NCBI RefSeq assembly: GCF_014650995.1
Contig: NZ_BMWA01000017.1
Span: 1 to 64,000 of the forward strand
DNA: 64,000 nt
Origin: Streptomyces viridiviolaceus
GTDB taxonomy: Bacteria; Actinomycetota; Actinomycetes; Streptomycetales; Streptomycetaceae
Direction of reading: 5' to 3'
The position numbers and the translations under genes are program-made. Each line of letters begins with the position of its first letter. Position 1 is the first letter of the stretch. Below, piece after piece: positions 1-8,731 of the stretch. Below the pieces are notes generated by a model that was not told the origin of the DNA, made no database searches, and saw nothing but the letters and a program-made list of their open reading frames with translations.

Positions 1-219
1 GGCACGGCCCCGACCCACCACACAACCGAAAGCGCTACCCGCACCCCCGACCACCCGCACAGGCCGCCGCAGGCACCCCCCGCACCCGCACAGGCCGCCG
101 CAGGCACCCCGGCCCAAGCGCCGCAGGCACCCGCAGGCACCAACAGCCACCCACAGACACCCACCGGCACCCGCCCGAGCGCCGCAGGCCCCCGCAGGCC
201 GCCGCCGCGCTCTCCGAAC
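1..219. repeat. Gene-free GC-rich repeat region left of prcA
   Basis: No convincing gene lies here. The stretch is built from short degenerate units of the type CCGCAGGCACC. Its first 75 bases recur at 51299-51373 with five mismatches (about 93% identity). It lies just downstream of the prcA stop, so it is probably the 3' intergenic spacer of the proteasome operon. Confidence 0.7.
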
Positions 220-966
220 CTACTCCTCGCCCTCCGGCGCAGCCTCCGCCGCACCCGAGCCCGCCGCCCCCGCACCCAGCAGCCGCGACAACTGGCCGCC
301 CACGATGCGCTTGAACTTCCGCTTCTGCGGCCGCGTACGGTCCAGCACCGCGACCTCGAGCCGCTCCGCGGGAATCTCCCGCTCACTGCCGTTGGTGTCC
401 CGGGACAGCGCCTGCACCGCCAGCTTCAGCGCCTCGGCCAGCGTCATACCGTCCCGGTGCCGCTGGTCCAGGTAGCTGCTGATCTGCTCGGCATTGCCCC
501 CGACCGCGACCGAGCCGTGCTCGTCCACGATCGAGCCGTCGTGCGGCAGCCGGTAGATCTGGTCGCCCTCGGGCGTCTCGCCGACCTCGGCGACGACCAG
601 CTCCACCTCGTACGGCTTCTCGGCCGCACTGGAGAAGATCGTGCCCAGCGTCTGGGCGTACACGTTCGCCAGACCCCGGGCCGTCACGTCGTCACGGTCG
701 TAGGTGTACCCGCGCAGGTCGGCGTAGCGCACCCCGCCGATCCGCAGGTTCTCGTACTCGTTGTACTTGCCGGCGGCCGCGAAACCGATCCGGTCGTAGA
801 TCTCGCTGAACTTGTGCAGCGCACGGGACGGGTTCTCACCGACGAACACGATGCCGTCGGCGTACTGCAGCACGACCAGGCTGCGGCCACGGGCGATGCC
901 CTTGCGGGCGTACTCGGCCCGGTCGGCCATGGCCTGCTGGGGTGAGACATAGAACGGCGTCGACAC
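220..966 (-). CDS. prcA: 20S proteasome alpha subunit PrcA
   Basis: The 248-residue product forms the outer, non-catalytic rings of the actinobacterial 20S proteasome and gates access to the chamber. It acts in the cytoplasm. The N-terminus reads MSTPFYVSPQQAMADRAEYA, the typical alpha-subunit gate and H0 helix, followed by the Ntn fold (RSLVVLQYADGIVFVGEN). The C-terminal tail is rich in Ala, Gly and Glu, as in other Streptomyces PrcA. It is the last gene of the pup-prcB-prcA run, 64 bp after prcB. The ATG at 966 gives the family's usual length. Identification is firm from overall sequence similarity. Confidence 0.97.
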   Translation of the reverse strand: MSTPFYVSPQQAMADRAEYARKGIARGRSLVVLQYADGIVFVGENPSRALHKFSEIYDRIGFAAAGKYNEYENLRIGGVRYADLRGYTYDRDDVTARGLANVYAQTLGTIFSSAAEKPYEVELVVAEVGETPEGDQIYRLPHDGSIVDEHGSVAVGGNAEQISSYLDQRHRDGMTLAEALKLAVQALSRDTNGSEREIPAERLEVAVLDRTRPQKRKFKRIVGGQLSRLLGAGAAGSGAAEAAPEGEE

Positions 967-1030
967 CGGTTATCCGTCCCTTTCTGTCGAAGTCACTGGA
1001 CCACCTGACAACACAAGCAACCGCCGCCCG

Positions 1031-1876
1031 CTACAGCAGCGCGGCCCGCGGCCCGTCCGGCTGCTCCAGACGCCGCTCCAGCACAGCGCGCGCGAGCTCC
1101 GAGCACTCGTCCTCGGTCAGCCGGCGGAAGCCGTCCTCGGTGATCACGGTGATGATCGGGTAGATCCGGCGGGCGACATCGGGACCACCGGTCGCCGAGT
1201 CGTCGTCAGCCGCGTCGTACAGGGCCTGCACCACCAGCGTCGTGGCCTCGGCCTCCGTCAGGTCCTTCCGGAAGAGCTTCTTCATCGCACCGCGCGCGAA
1301 GATCGACCCGGAGCCCGTGGCCGCGTAGCCCTGCTCCTCCGACCGCCCGCCCGTCACGTCGTAGGAGAAGATCCGGCCGTCACCACGGTCCAGGTCGTAT
1401 CCGGCGAACAGCGGCACCACGGCCAGACCCTGCATCGCCATGCCGAGGTTCGACCGGATCATCGTGGACAGCCGGTTCGCCTTGCCCTCCAACGACAGCT
1501 GCGCGCCCTCGACCTTCTCGAAGTGCTCCAGCTCCAGCTGGAACAGCTTCACCATCTCCACGGCCAGCCCCGCCGTACCGGCGATGCCGACGGCCGAGTA
1601 CTCGTCGGCCGGGAAGACCTTCTCGATGTCCCGCTGCGCGATGACGTTGCCCATGGTCGCCCGGCGGTCACCGGCCAGCACGACACCGCCGGGGAAGGTC
1701 ACGGCCACGATGGTCGTGCCGTGCGGCGCCTCGATCACGCCCTGCACCGGCGGCAGCTGCCGGTTGCCCGGGAGCAGCTCCGGCTGGTGCTCACCGAGGA
1801 AGTCCATGAACGAAGAGGACCCAGGCGTCAGGAAGGCAGCTGGTAGACGCCCGGTGCTACGAGTGTTGGCTTCCAC
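1031..1876 (-). CDS. prcB: 20S proteasome beta subunit PrcB, with propeptide
   Basis: This is the catalytic beta subunit of 281 residues. I chose the GTG at 1876 because GGAGGG lies just upstream and because it gives the expected MEANTRST-type N-terminus; a longer in-frame extension exists. A 53-residue propeptide ends in APHG, and autocleavage would expose Thr54 (TTIVAVTF). Counting from that Thr as residue 1, Asp17, Arg19 and Lys33 of the Ntn-hydrolase active site are all present. The start lies inside the 3' end of the endonuclease VII-like gene, an overlap of 49 bp, which suggests translational coupling. Confidence 0.96.
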   Translation of the reverse strand: MEANTRSTGRLPAAFLTPGSSSFMDFLGEHQPELLPGNRQLPPVQGVIEAPHGTTIVAVTFPGGVVLAGDRRATMGNVIAQRDIEKVFPADEYSAVGIAGTAGLAVEMVKLFQLELEHFEKVEGAQLSLEGKANRLSTMIRSNLGMAMQGLAVVPLFAGYDLDRGDGRIFSYDVTGGRSEEQGYAATGSGSIFARGAMKKLFRKDLTEAEATTLVVQALYDAADDDSATGGPDVARRIYPIITVITEDGFRRLTEDECSELARAVLERRLEQPDGPRAALL

Positions 1877-2403
1877 GCGATTCCCTCCACGTAAGCGGCA
1901 GCCCGCCTTATGGCATCGGGCCGATCCTTGAACTGCCCCAGGGCTGCGTTGCAGCTGAAGCACAGTACGCCACGGACCCTACCCGTCTCATGGCAGTGAT
2001 CCACATGCTCCGGTGGAGCCGACAGACATATACAGCAGACACCGTGCTGCGCAGCGATCAACTCGTCGCGCTCCGCTTCGGTGAGGCCGTACTTGCGCTT
2101 GAAGTAGCTGGCCCTGTTCCGCTCCGCACGGCACCCACGGCAGTAGCTGGCCCACCCGTCAGAGGACGACTTGTTCCGCTCCCACTCGGAGTGCGGCTTC
2201 ACGTTCCCGCACTGCGGGCACCGCTTATGCCCTGGGGGAACGGCAACTTTCTCCCGCACCTTCTTCCCCTTGGCCTCCTGGCGCTGCCGGTAGTACTCGG
2301 CGGAGCACTGCCGACAGTACGCCTGGAGGCCGTCGGGCACGGACCTATGGCTGGCGAAGGCCGTCCGGGGCAGGTGTTGCTTGCACCGTGAACAGCGCCT
2401 CAT
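1828..2403 (-). CDS. Endonuclease VII-like zinc-binding nuclease
   Basis: The predicted product has 191 residues. It carries several CxxC knuckles (CSRC, CRQC, CPQC, CRGC, CCIC) and ends in the recombination endonuclease VII signature: DHCHETGRVRG followed by LCFSCNAALG. This family cleaves branched DNA in phage T4, and in actinobacteria such genes are often host-encoded. The ATG at 2403 begins MRRCSRCK; a GTG at 2421 is an alternative, and neither has a strong ribosome site. It lies between pup and prcB in the proteasome operon and its end overlaps the prcB start. The motifs support nuclease function, but a role in proteasome biology is not shown. Confidence 0.85.
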   Translation of the reverse strand: MRRCSRCKQHLPRTAFASHRSVPDGLQAYCRQCSAEYYRQRQEAKGKKVREKVAVPPGHKRCPQCGNVKPHSEWERNKSSSDGWASYCRGCRAERNRASYFKRKYGLTEAERDELIAAQHGVCCICLSAPPEHVDHCHETGRVRGVLCFSCNAALGQFKDRPDAIRRAAAYVEGIAWKPTLVAPGVYQLPS

Positions 2404-2462
2404 CCCAGACTCTTCGATCACCCCGGAGATCCCCCGACATCACCTTCAAATCGAAGGAGAAA

Positions 2463-2681
2463 TCACTCTCCACCCTTTTGAACGAAGGACCTCACGAAAT
2501 CCTCGGCGTTCTCTTCGAGTACGTCGTCGATCTCGTCCAGCACGGAGTCCACGTCGTCGCTCAGCTTCTCCTGGCGCTCCTTGAGGTCCTCCGCGGCCTG
2601 CGCGTCCTGCGCCTGCTCCTCGACCTCCTCGGTGGAACGCGTGGCCTTCTGCTGCCCGCCGCCGGTGTCCTTGGTCGCCAT
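2463..2681 (-). CDS. pup: Prokaryotic ubiquitin-like protein Pup
   Basis: The product is a 72-residue, mostly disordered protein modifier. It starts MATKDTGGGQQKATRSTEEV and has the charged central helix that binds the coiled coil of ARC. It ends FVQKGGE: the last codon is GAG (Glu), not Gln. A Glu terminus is ready for ligation to substrate lysines by PafA without deamidation. The start at 2681 follows GGTGAGGGTT. An upstream in-frame extension exists, but it is unlike Pup. It is the first small gene of the run towards the nuclease, prcB and prcA. Confidence 0.97.
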   Translation of the reverse strand: MATKDTGGGQQKATRSTEEVEEQAQDAQAAEDLKERQEKLSDDVDSVLDEIDDVLEENAEDFVRSFVQKGGE

Positions 2682-2849
2682 AACCCTCACCCCGCTCGGT
2701 TCGCCCGACACAGTTGCTCGGTCAAGATCAGACCCTACTCGCCGGGTCTGACAATGGCCCCGCAGTTGCTCCAACGTACGGGGACCACCTCGATGATTCC
2801 CGGACCCTGGGTTTTCCACCCTGTCCGGCCGACTTCTCCTGGACGCCGC

Positions 2850-4361
2850 TCAGCCGCCGGACAGGACCTTGACCAGGTCCTCGGCCGTACGACAGCGGTC
2901 CAGGAGCTCCTTCACGTGATTACGCGTTCCGCGAAGCGGTTCCAGGGTTGGGACGCGCTGCAGGGAGTCCCGGCCCGGGAGATCGAAGATCACCGAGTCC
3001 CAGGAGGCCGCCGCGACGTCGTCCGCGTACTGCTCCAGGCAGCGCCCGCGGAAGTACGCCCTGGTGTCCTCAGGCGGCTTCGTACGGGCCCTCTCGACCT
3101 CCGTCTCGTCCAGCAGCCGCTTGATGCGCCCGCGGGCCGCGAGACGGTTGTACAGGCCCTTGTCGGGCCGTACGTCGGCGTACTGGAGGTCCACCAGGTG
3201 CAGGCGGGCCGCGTCCCAGTCGACGCCGTCCCTGCGCCGGTAGCCCTCCATGAGCTCCCGCTTGGCGACCCAGTCCAGCTCGCCGGCCAGGCTCATCGGG
3301 TCGTTCTCCAGGCGGTTGAGGGTGTCCTCCCAGCGGGAGAGGACGTCCTTGGTCTGCTCGTCGGCGTCCGCGCCGTAGCGTTCCTCCACGTACTTGCGGG
3401 AGAGCTCGTAGTACTCCATCTGGAGCTGCACCGCGGTCAGCGTGCGTCCGCTGCGCAGGGTGACCAGGCGCTGCAAGGTCGGATCGTGCGAGACCTGGTG
3501 CAGTGTCCGTACGGGCTGGTCGACCGCCAGGTCCACGGCGATGAAGCCGTCCTCGATCATCGACAGGACCAGGGCCGTCGTGCCCAGTTTCAGGTAGGTC
3601 GAGATCTCCGAGAGGTTCGCGTCGCCGATGATCACGTGCAGTCGCCGGTACTTCTCCGCGTCCGCGTGGGGTTCGTCGCGCGTGTTGATGATGGGGCGCT
3701 TCAGCGTCGTCTCCAGACCCACCTCGACCTCGAAGTAGTCCGCACGCTGGCTGAGCTGGAACCCGTGTTCGTGCCCGTCCTGGCCGATGCCGACGCGGCC
3801 CGCGCCCGCGAAGACCTGGCGGGAGACGAAGAACGGGGTCAGGTGGCGCACGATGTCCGAGAAGGCGGTCTCCCGCTTCATCAGGTAGTTCTCGTGCGTG
3901 CCGTAGGAGGCGCCCTTGTTGTCGGTGTTGTTCTTGTAGAGGTGGATCGGCTGGGCACCGGGCAGCTGGGCGGCCCGCTCGGCGGCCTCCGCCATGATGC
4001 GTTCGCCGGCCTTGTCCCACAGCACGGCGTCCCGCGGGTTGGTGACCTCCGGAGCGCTGTACTCGGGGTGCGCGTGGTCGACGTAGAGCCGTGCGCCGTT
4101 GGTGAGGATCACGTTGGCCAGGCCGATGTCCTCGTCGGTGAGCTGGCTGGCGTCGGCGGCCTCACGGGCGAGGTCGAAGCCTCGCGCGTCGCGCAGCGGG
4201 TTCTCCTCCTCGAAGTCCCAGCGGGCCCGGCGGGCCCGGTGCATCGCCGCCGCGTAGGCGTTGACGATCTGGGACGAGGTGAGCATGGCATTGGCGTTGG
4301 GGTGACCGGGGACGGAGATCCCGTACTCCGTCTCGATGCCCATTACTCGCCGTACGGTCAT
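2850..4361 (-). CDS. dop: Depupylase/deamidase Dop
   Basis: The 503-residue enzyme of the glutamine-synthetase-like Pup ligase/Dop family removes Pup from substrates and in some species deamidates Pup-Gln. Visible markers are the ATP/Mg site MGIETEYG (residues 7-14), the nucleophile Asp95 in ARLYVDHAHPEYSAPE, and the Dop-type loop region that separates it from PafA. Similarity to mycobacterial Dop runs along the full length. It is upstream of pup on the same strand, with 168 bp between them. Because Pup here ends in Glu, depupylation is the likelier main job. The paralogous ligase PafA is not in the window and probably lies to the left. Confidence 0.95.
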   Translation of the reverse strand: MTVRRVMGIETEYGISVPGHPNANAMLTSSQIVNAYAAAMHRARRARWDFEEENPLRDARGFDLAREAADASQLTDEDIGLANVILTNGARLYVDHAHPEYSAPEVTNPRDAVLWDKAGERIMAEAAERAAQLPGAQPIHLYKNNTDNKGASYGTHENYLMKRETAFSDIVRHLTPFFVSRQVFAGAGRVGIGQDGHEHGFQLSQRADYFEVEVGLETTLKRPIINTRDEPHADAEKYRRLHVIIGDANLSEISTYLKLGTTALVLSMIEDGFIAVDLAVDQPVRTLHQVSHDPTLQRLVTLRSGRTLTAVQLQMEYYELSRKYVEERYGADADEQTKDVLSRWEDTLNRLENDPMSLAGELDWVAKRELMEGYRRRDGVDWDAARLHLVDLQYADVRPDKGLYNRLAARGRIKRLLDETEVERARTKPPEDTRAYFRGRCLEQYADDVAAASWDSVIFDLPGRDSLQRVPTLEPLRGTRNHVKELLDRCRTAEDLVKVLSGG

Positions 4362-4596
4362 GCGGCCCTCCTTGCCCGGCGGCGCCCTCGGTCGTGGGCG
4401 CCGCTCAAGTACCGCTGGCGCTCCCGTGCGTGTGCGGTGCCCGTCCCCGCACTGCGCGACTCGGCGGTACCGAAGAGCCTAGAACGCCTTTGCGCTGGTG
4501 GGGAGATCATTTGCGTCATTGCCTTGCTCCAGCCGGGGCTCCGGAAAACAGTCGGCTGCGGGTACCCGCTGAGGGCACCCGCAGCCGCCCCGCCTT
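4362..4596. other. Intergenic region between arc and dop
   Basis: These 235 bp separate the arc stop from the dop start, both on the minus strand. No plausible gene is seen. Just after the arc stop there is a GC-rich inverted segment, GGGTACCCGCTGAGGGCACC. The spacer is long enough to hold a separate dop promoter. Confidence 0.4.
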
Positions 4597-6363
4597 TTAC
4601 AGGTACTGACCGGTGTTTGCCACCGTGTCGATGGAGCGTCCGGTGTCCGCGCCCTGCTTTCCGGTGACGAGCGTACGGATGTACACGATCCGCTCGCCCT
4701 TCTTGCCGGAGATCCGGGCCCAGTCGTCCGGGTTGGTGGTGTTGGGCAGGTCCTCGTTCTCCTTGAACTCGTCCACACAGGCCTGGAGGAGGTGGGAGAC
4801 GCGAAGGCCCTTCTGATTCTTTTCGAGGAAGTCCTTGATCGCCATTTTCTTGGCGCGGCCCACGATGTTCTCGATCATGGCGCCGGAATTGAAGTCCTTG
4901 AAGTAGAGGACTTCCTTGTCGCCATTGGCGTAGGTGACTTCCAGGAAGCGGTTCTCCTCGGATTCGGCGTACATCTGCTCGACCGCCGTCTGGATCATGC
5001 TCTGGACGGTGGCGGCCTTGTCCTTGTCGTGCTCCGCGAGGTCGTCCACGTGCAGCGGCAGGCGCTCGGTGAGGTACTTGCCGAAGATGTCCTTGGCCGC
5101 CTCGGCGTCCGGACGCTCGATCTTGATCTTCACGTCGAGCCGGCCGGGCCGCAGGATGGCGGGGTCGATCATGTCCTCGCGGTTGGAGGCGCCGATCACG
5201 ACCACGTTCTGCAGGCCCTCCACACCGTCGATCTCGGCGAGGAGCTGCGGGACGATGGTGTTCTCCACGTCCGAGCTGACGCCGGAGCCTCGGGTGCGGA
5301 AGAGGGACTCCATCTCGTCGAAGAAGACGATGACGGGGGTGCCCTCGCTGGCCTTCTCCCGGGCCCGCTGGAAGACCAGGCGGATCTGCCGCTCGGTCTC
5401 ACCGACGTACTTGTTGAGCAGCTCAGGGCCCTTGATGTTCAGGAAGAAGCTCTTGCCGGCCGCCTGGCCCGTCACCTCGGCGACCTTCTTGGCGAGCGAA
5501 TTGGCGACCGCCTTGGCGATCAGCGTCTTGCCGCAGCCGGGGGGCCCGTAGAGCAGGACGCCCTTCGGCGGACGCAGCTCGTGCTCCTTGAACAGGTCCG
5601 GGTAGAGATAGGGCAGCTCGACCGCGTCGCGGATCATCTCGATCTGGTTGCCCAGGCCGCCGATCTGCTCGTATCCGATGTCCGGGACCTCTTCGAGGAC
5701 GAGTTCCTCGACCTCGCTCTTGGGGACGACCTCGTAGACGTAGCCGGAGCGGGGTTCGAGCAGCAGGGCGTCGCCGGGGCGGATGGTCACGTCCAGCAGC
5801 GGCTCGGCGAGCCGTACCACCCGTTCCTCGTCGGTGTGCCCCAGCACCAGGGCGCGCTCGCCGTCCTCCAGGATCTCCTTGAGGGTGACGATGTCGCCGA
5901 CGCTCTCGAACCGCATGGCCTCGACCACGTTGAGCGCTTCGTTGAGCATCACTTCCTGGCCGCGCCTGAGCTCGTCGAGCTCGACGCTCGGGCTGACGTT
6001 CACCCGGAGCTTGCGGCCGCCGGTGAAGATGTCGGCCGTTCCGTCCTCGTTCGCCTGCAGGAAGACGCCGAAGCCCGCCGGCGGCTGGGCCAGCCGGTCG
6101 ACCTCTTCCTTGAGGGCCACGATCTGGTCGCGGGCCTCACGGAGCGTGTTGGCGAGTCGCTCGTTCTGGGCGGACACGCCGGCCAGGTTGGTCTGCAGCT
6201 CGACGATCCGCTCTTCGAGAATTCTCGTGTGCCGCGGAGAGTCGGCGAGCTTGCGTCGCAGGACGGCGATCTCCTGCTCAAGGTAGGCCACCTGCCCGGC
6301 CGGGTCTTCGGACCCGCGTCCCGGGCGGATGCCGCGGTTCATGTCGTCGTCGTGGGCTGCCAC
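4597..6363 (-). CDS. arc: Proteasome-associated AAA ATPase ARC (Mpa)
   Basis: The 588-residue ATPase unfolds pupylated proteins and feeds them to the 20S core. The GTG at 6363 is preceded by GGAGGAGGTGAGGACC; an in-frame ATG at 6381 overlaps that Shine-Dalgarno site and is unlikely. An N-terminal coiled coil (residues about 25-92) binds Pup and is followed by OB domains. The AAA module has Walker A GPPGCGKT at 273-280 and Walker B VIVFFDE at 344-350. The C-terminus is GQYL, the tail that docks into the PrcA pockets. It is the first gene of the minus-strand proteasome block. Confidence 0.97.
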   Translation of the reverse strand: MAAHDDDMNRGIRPGRGSEDPAGQVAYLEQEIAVLRRKLADSPRHTRILEERIVELQTNLAGVSAQNERLANTLREARDQIVALKEEVDRLAQPPAGFGVFLQANEDGTADIFTGGRKLRVNVSPSVELDELRRGQEVMLNEALNVVEAMRFESVGDIVTLKEILEDGERALVLGHTDEERVVRLAEPLLDVTIRPGDALLLEPRSGYVYEVVPKSEVEELVLEEVPDIGYEQIGGLGNQIEMIRDAVELPYLYPDLFKEHELRPPKGVLLYGPPGCGKTLIAKAVANSLAKKVAEVTGQAAGKSFFLNIKGPELLNKYVGETERQIRLVFQRAREKASEGTPVIVFFDEMESLFRTRGSGVSSDVENTIVPQLLAEIDGVEGLQNVVVIGASNREDMIDPAILRPGRLDVKIKIERPDAEAAKDIFGKYLTERLPLHVDDLAEHDKDKAATVQSMIQTAVEQMYAESEENRFLEVTYANGDKEVLYFKDFNSGAMIENIVGRAKKMAIKDFLEKNQKGLRVSHLLQACVDEFKENEDLPNTTNPDDWARISGKKGERIVYIRTLVTGKQGADTGRSIDTVANTGQYL

Positions 6364-6609
6364 GGTCCTCACCTCCTCCAAGGGGAGCTGGACGCTTCCA
6401 GACCCTACCTGGGTGGGTGTCGATTGAAACCCCTAGATCACAAAGACTGTCGGGGTGTGTCCGATCTTCACCCTTGCGCTCTCCCTCACGCCAGGGGAAT
6501 ACCCACGGAACGTGAGTGGAACCCAGGCGGAGGTAGGGTCGAAGTGTTCAACACCCGTCAGAGCTGGCCGGATTCCCGACCAGGTTCGACGCAGGAAACG
6601 GCAGGAGAG

Positions 6610-6915
6610 ATGACCGTGCAGCAGGAGGCCGGAGTCGACGGCGAGGCGCTGGAGGTCTGGATCGACCAGGACCTGTGTACCGGCGACGGCATCTGCGCCC
6701 AGTACGCGCCCGAGGTGTTCGAGCTGGACATCGACGGTCTGGCCTACGTCAAGGGCACGGACGACGAGCTCCTGCAGGACAAGGGGGCGACAACGCCCGT
6801 GCCGTTGCCGCTTCTCGCGGACGTGGTCGACTCCGCGAAGGAGTGTCCCGGCGAGTGCATCCACGTGCGTCGGGTTTCGGACAAGGCCGAGGTGTACGGG
6901 CCGGACGCAGAGTGA
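6610..6915 (+). CDS. Small ferredoxin, 3Fe-4S/4Fe-4S type
   Basis: This is a 101-residue electron carrier. The first cluster motif is CTGDGIC (residues about 23-29), and the second part is CPGECI near residue 79. The spacing and the reduced Cys count are typical of Streptomyces 3Fe-4S ferredoxins that serve cytochromes P450 or other oxidoreductases. The ATG at 6610 follows CAGGAGAG. No P450 or ferredoxin reductase gene is adjacent, so its partner is unknown. It is divergent from arc across 246 bp that should hold both promoters. Confidence 0.9.
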   Translation: MTVQQEAGVDGEALEVWIDQDLCTGDGICAQYAPEVFELDIDGLAYVKGTDDELLQDKGATTPVPLPLLADVVDSAKECPGECIHVRRVSDKAEVYGPDAE

Positions 6916-6988
6916 CTCAACTGTGACTCGTCGCGCACGCAGTGTGACCGCTGTCTGACGTGTCACACTCCGGGCACCGGGTCCTCGC

Positions 6989-7567
6989 TCAGACGGCCCG
7001 GGCCTGGGACGGCGTGTCACGGACGAACGCGCCGTTCTTCCACCGCCATTTCACGTCGTCCGTGACGTCGGGGCAGCAACTGGGCACCTCGGCCGACGAG
7101 TAGCCGAGGAGCGTGGCGTTGACCACGCCGCCGCTCACCGAGAGCTCCGTGACCGTCCGCCGCTCCCCGGGATCCACCAGGGTGGCCACCACACGGGGCT
7201 TGCCGCCGTCGGCGTCCCGGGTGAGGACGTACACCCCGTCGGGCGGGGTGCCCATGGGGGCGTCGCAGTGCACGACGGCCACCGTCTCGGGACGGCCGTC
7301 GCCGTCGAGGTCGCCGGAAGCCTTCTTCTGCACCAGCGCCTTGACCGGGCCGCACTCCAGCGGGAAGACGACGGCCGAGGGGTCGGGCGGCGCCATGAGC
7401 GCCGGGGCGCTCTGCGTCTCGGGAGCGGCGGTCTGCGCGGCCGTCGCGGCATCGGGCTGCAGGACCGAGGACAGGGCCACGACACCGGCGAGAGCCGTGG
7501 CGGTGGCGACCCAGTGGATCGGTCGGGTGTGCGTGTGCGACAGGTCCGGAACGGCGGGGTGCTGCAC
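6989..7567 (-). CDS. Uncharacterised membrane-anchored or secreted protein
   Basis: The predicted 192-residue protein has a hydrophobic segment near the N-terminus (HWVATATALAGVVALSSVL), then an Ala/Pro-rich linker. A soluble domain follows with two Cys pairs (ECGP, HCDA, CCPD) and the phrase DLDGDGRPETVAVV, reminiscent of FG-GAP or calcium-binding repeats. The GTG at 7567 has AGGAG nine bases upstream; a longer in-frame start is possible. It is probably exported and folded outside the cytoplasm. I do not recognise a named family. It lies downstream of trmI on the same strand but behind a strong hairpin. Confidence 0.75.
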   Translation of the reverse strand: MQHPAVPDLSHTHTRPIHWVATATALAGVVALSSVLQPDAATAAQTAAPETQSAPALMAPPDPSAVVFPLECGPVKALVQKKASGDLDGDGRPETVAVVHCDAPMGTPPDGVYVLTRDADGGKPRVVATLVDPGERRTVTELSVSGGVVNATLLGYSSAEVPSCCPDVTDDVKWRWKNGAFVRDTPSQARAV

Positions 7568-7704
7568 GAGGAGTGTCTCCTGTGAGGGCTGTGCCGGTGG
7601 GGGTGCCCAGCATCGTGCCACACGTCACAGTGCGGGGGAACGGTGGGGTGGGTACTCGGCCGCGCCGTGACGTCCGCCGCCGCGGTGCCGTGCCAATACG
7701 ACGG

Positions 7705-7750
7705 CGCCGTGGCCGAGTTCCCGAACGTCCTCGGGAACTCGGCCACGGCG
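7705..7750. terminator. 20-bp perfect hairpin downstream of trmI
   Basis: Arms at 7705-7724 and 7731-7750 are perfect inverted repeats of 20 bp with a six-base loop (ACGTCC). It starts 32 bp after the trmI stop, reading on the minus strand. No U-run follows, which is common for Streptomyces terminators. Confidence 0.75.
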
Positions 7751-7781
7751 GCTGTGCGTTGGCTGCGGCACTGCGGCCGCC

Positions 7782-8684
7782 TCAGCGGCCGGAGCCTCCG
7801 TCGGCGTTGGGGCCGGCGTAGTCCTCGCCGTAGGCGCCCTTGGCGGGGCGGCGGCGGCGCATGGGGGGCTCGACGCCGTCGGCCAGGCGGCGGGCGGTGA
7901 GCAGGAAGCCGGTGTGGCCGATCATGCGGTGGTCCGGGCGGACGGCCAGGCCCTCGATGTGCCAGTTGCGGATCATCGTCTCCCAGGCGGTCGGCTCGTT
8001 GAAGCAGCCGATCTCGCGGATGGACTCGACGGTCCGGGCGAGCTGGGTGGTGGTGGCGACGTAGCAGCACAGGATGCCGCCGGGCACGAGCGCCTTGGAG
8101 ACGGCCTCCAGGCACTCCCAGGGGGCGAGCATGTCGAGGATGACCCGGTCGACGTCGGTGTCGGACAGGTTGTCCTGGAGGTCGCCGACGGTGAGCTGCC
8201 AGGCGGGGTGCGGGCCGCCGAAGTAGCGCTCGACGTTCGCCTGCGCGATCTCGGCGAAGTCCTCGCGTCGCTCGTAGGAGTGCAGCATGCCCTGGTCGCC
8301 GATGGCGCGCAGCAGGAAGCTGCTGAGCGAGCCGGAGCCGACGCCGGCCTCGACGACGCGTGCGCCGGGGAAGATGTCGGCGAAGGCGAGGATCTGCCCC
8401 GCGTCCTTGGGGTAGACGACGGCTGCCCCGCGGGGCATGGACAGGACGTAGTCGGGGAGCAGGGGGCGCAGCGCGAGGTAGGCGACGTTACCGGTGGTGC
8501 GGACAACGCTGCCCTCGGGAGCACCGATCAGTTCGTCGTGCGGGAAGGAACCCTTGTGGGTGTGGAAGTTCTTCCCGGCCTCGAGCGTGAACGTGTAGTG
8601 GCGGCCCTTGGGGTCGGTCAGCTGTACCTGGTCCCCGACCTTGAAGGGCCCGCGCCTGCGGGCGGCACCGGTCGGTTCGGACAT
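7782..8684 (-). CDS. trmI: tRNA (adenine-58-N1)-methyltransferase TrmI
   Basis: The 300-residue class I SAM-dependent enzyme makes m1A58 in the T-loop of tRNAs. The SAM-binding motif is VVEAGVGSGSLSSFLLRAIG, and the family motif DRVILDMLAPWE marks the catalytic Asp. An N-terminal beta domain (KVGDQVQLTDPKGR) and the C-terminal HTGFLLTARRLADG are also characteristic. This gene is found beside proteasome and RecB-like genes in many actinobacteria. The ATG at 8684 gives the usual start. The Gly/Arg-rich C-terminal tail is unlikely to be catalytic. Confidence 0.94.
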   Translation of the reverse strand: MSEPTGAARRRGPFKVGDQVQLTDPKGRHYTFTLEAGKNFHTHKGSFPHDELIGAPEGSVVRTTGNVAYLALRPLLPDYVLSMPRGAAVVYPKDAGQILAFADIFPGARVVEAGVGSGSLSSFLLRAIGDQGMLHSYERREDFAEIAQANVERYFGGPHPAWQLTVGDLQDNLSDTDVDRVILDMLAPWECLEAVSKALVPGGILCCYVATTTQLARTVESIREIGCFNEPTAWETMIRNWHIEGLAVRPDHRMIGHTGFLLTARRLADGVEPPMRRRRPAKGAYGEDYAGPNADGGSGR

Positions 8685-8731
8685 GTGACCAGCCTACCGG
8701 TCCCGGACGGGGCCGCCGACCACGTGGGCGG

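Noticed and set aside
60..200. Possible CRISPR array from the GCAGGCACC units
   Set aside because: The units are short, overlapping and irregular, without uniform spacers or cas genes.
4792..6915. Plus-strand frame of 707 codons ending in the ferredoxin
   Set aside because: Only the last 101 codons, with the CTGDGIC and CPGECI motifs and a ribosome site, are real. The rest is antisense to arc.
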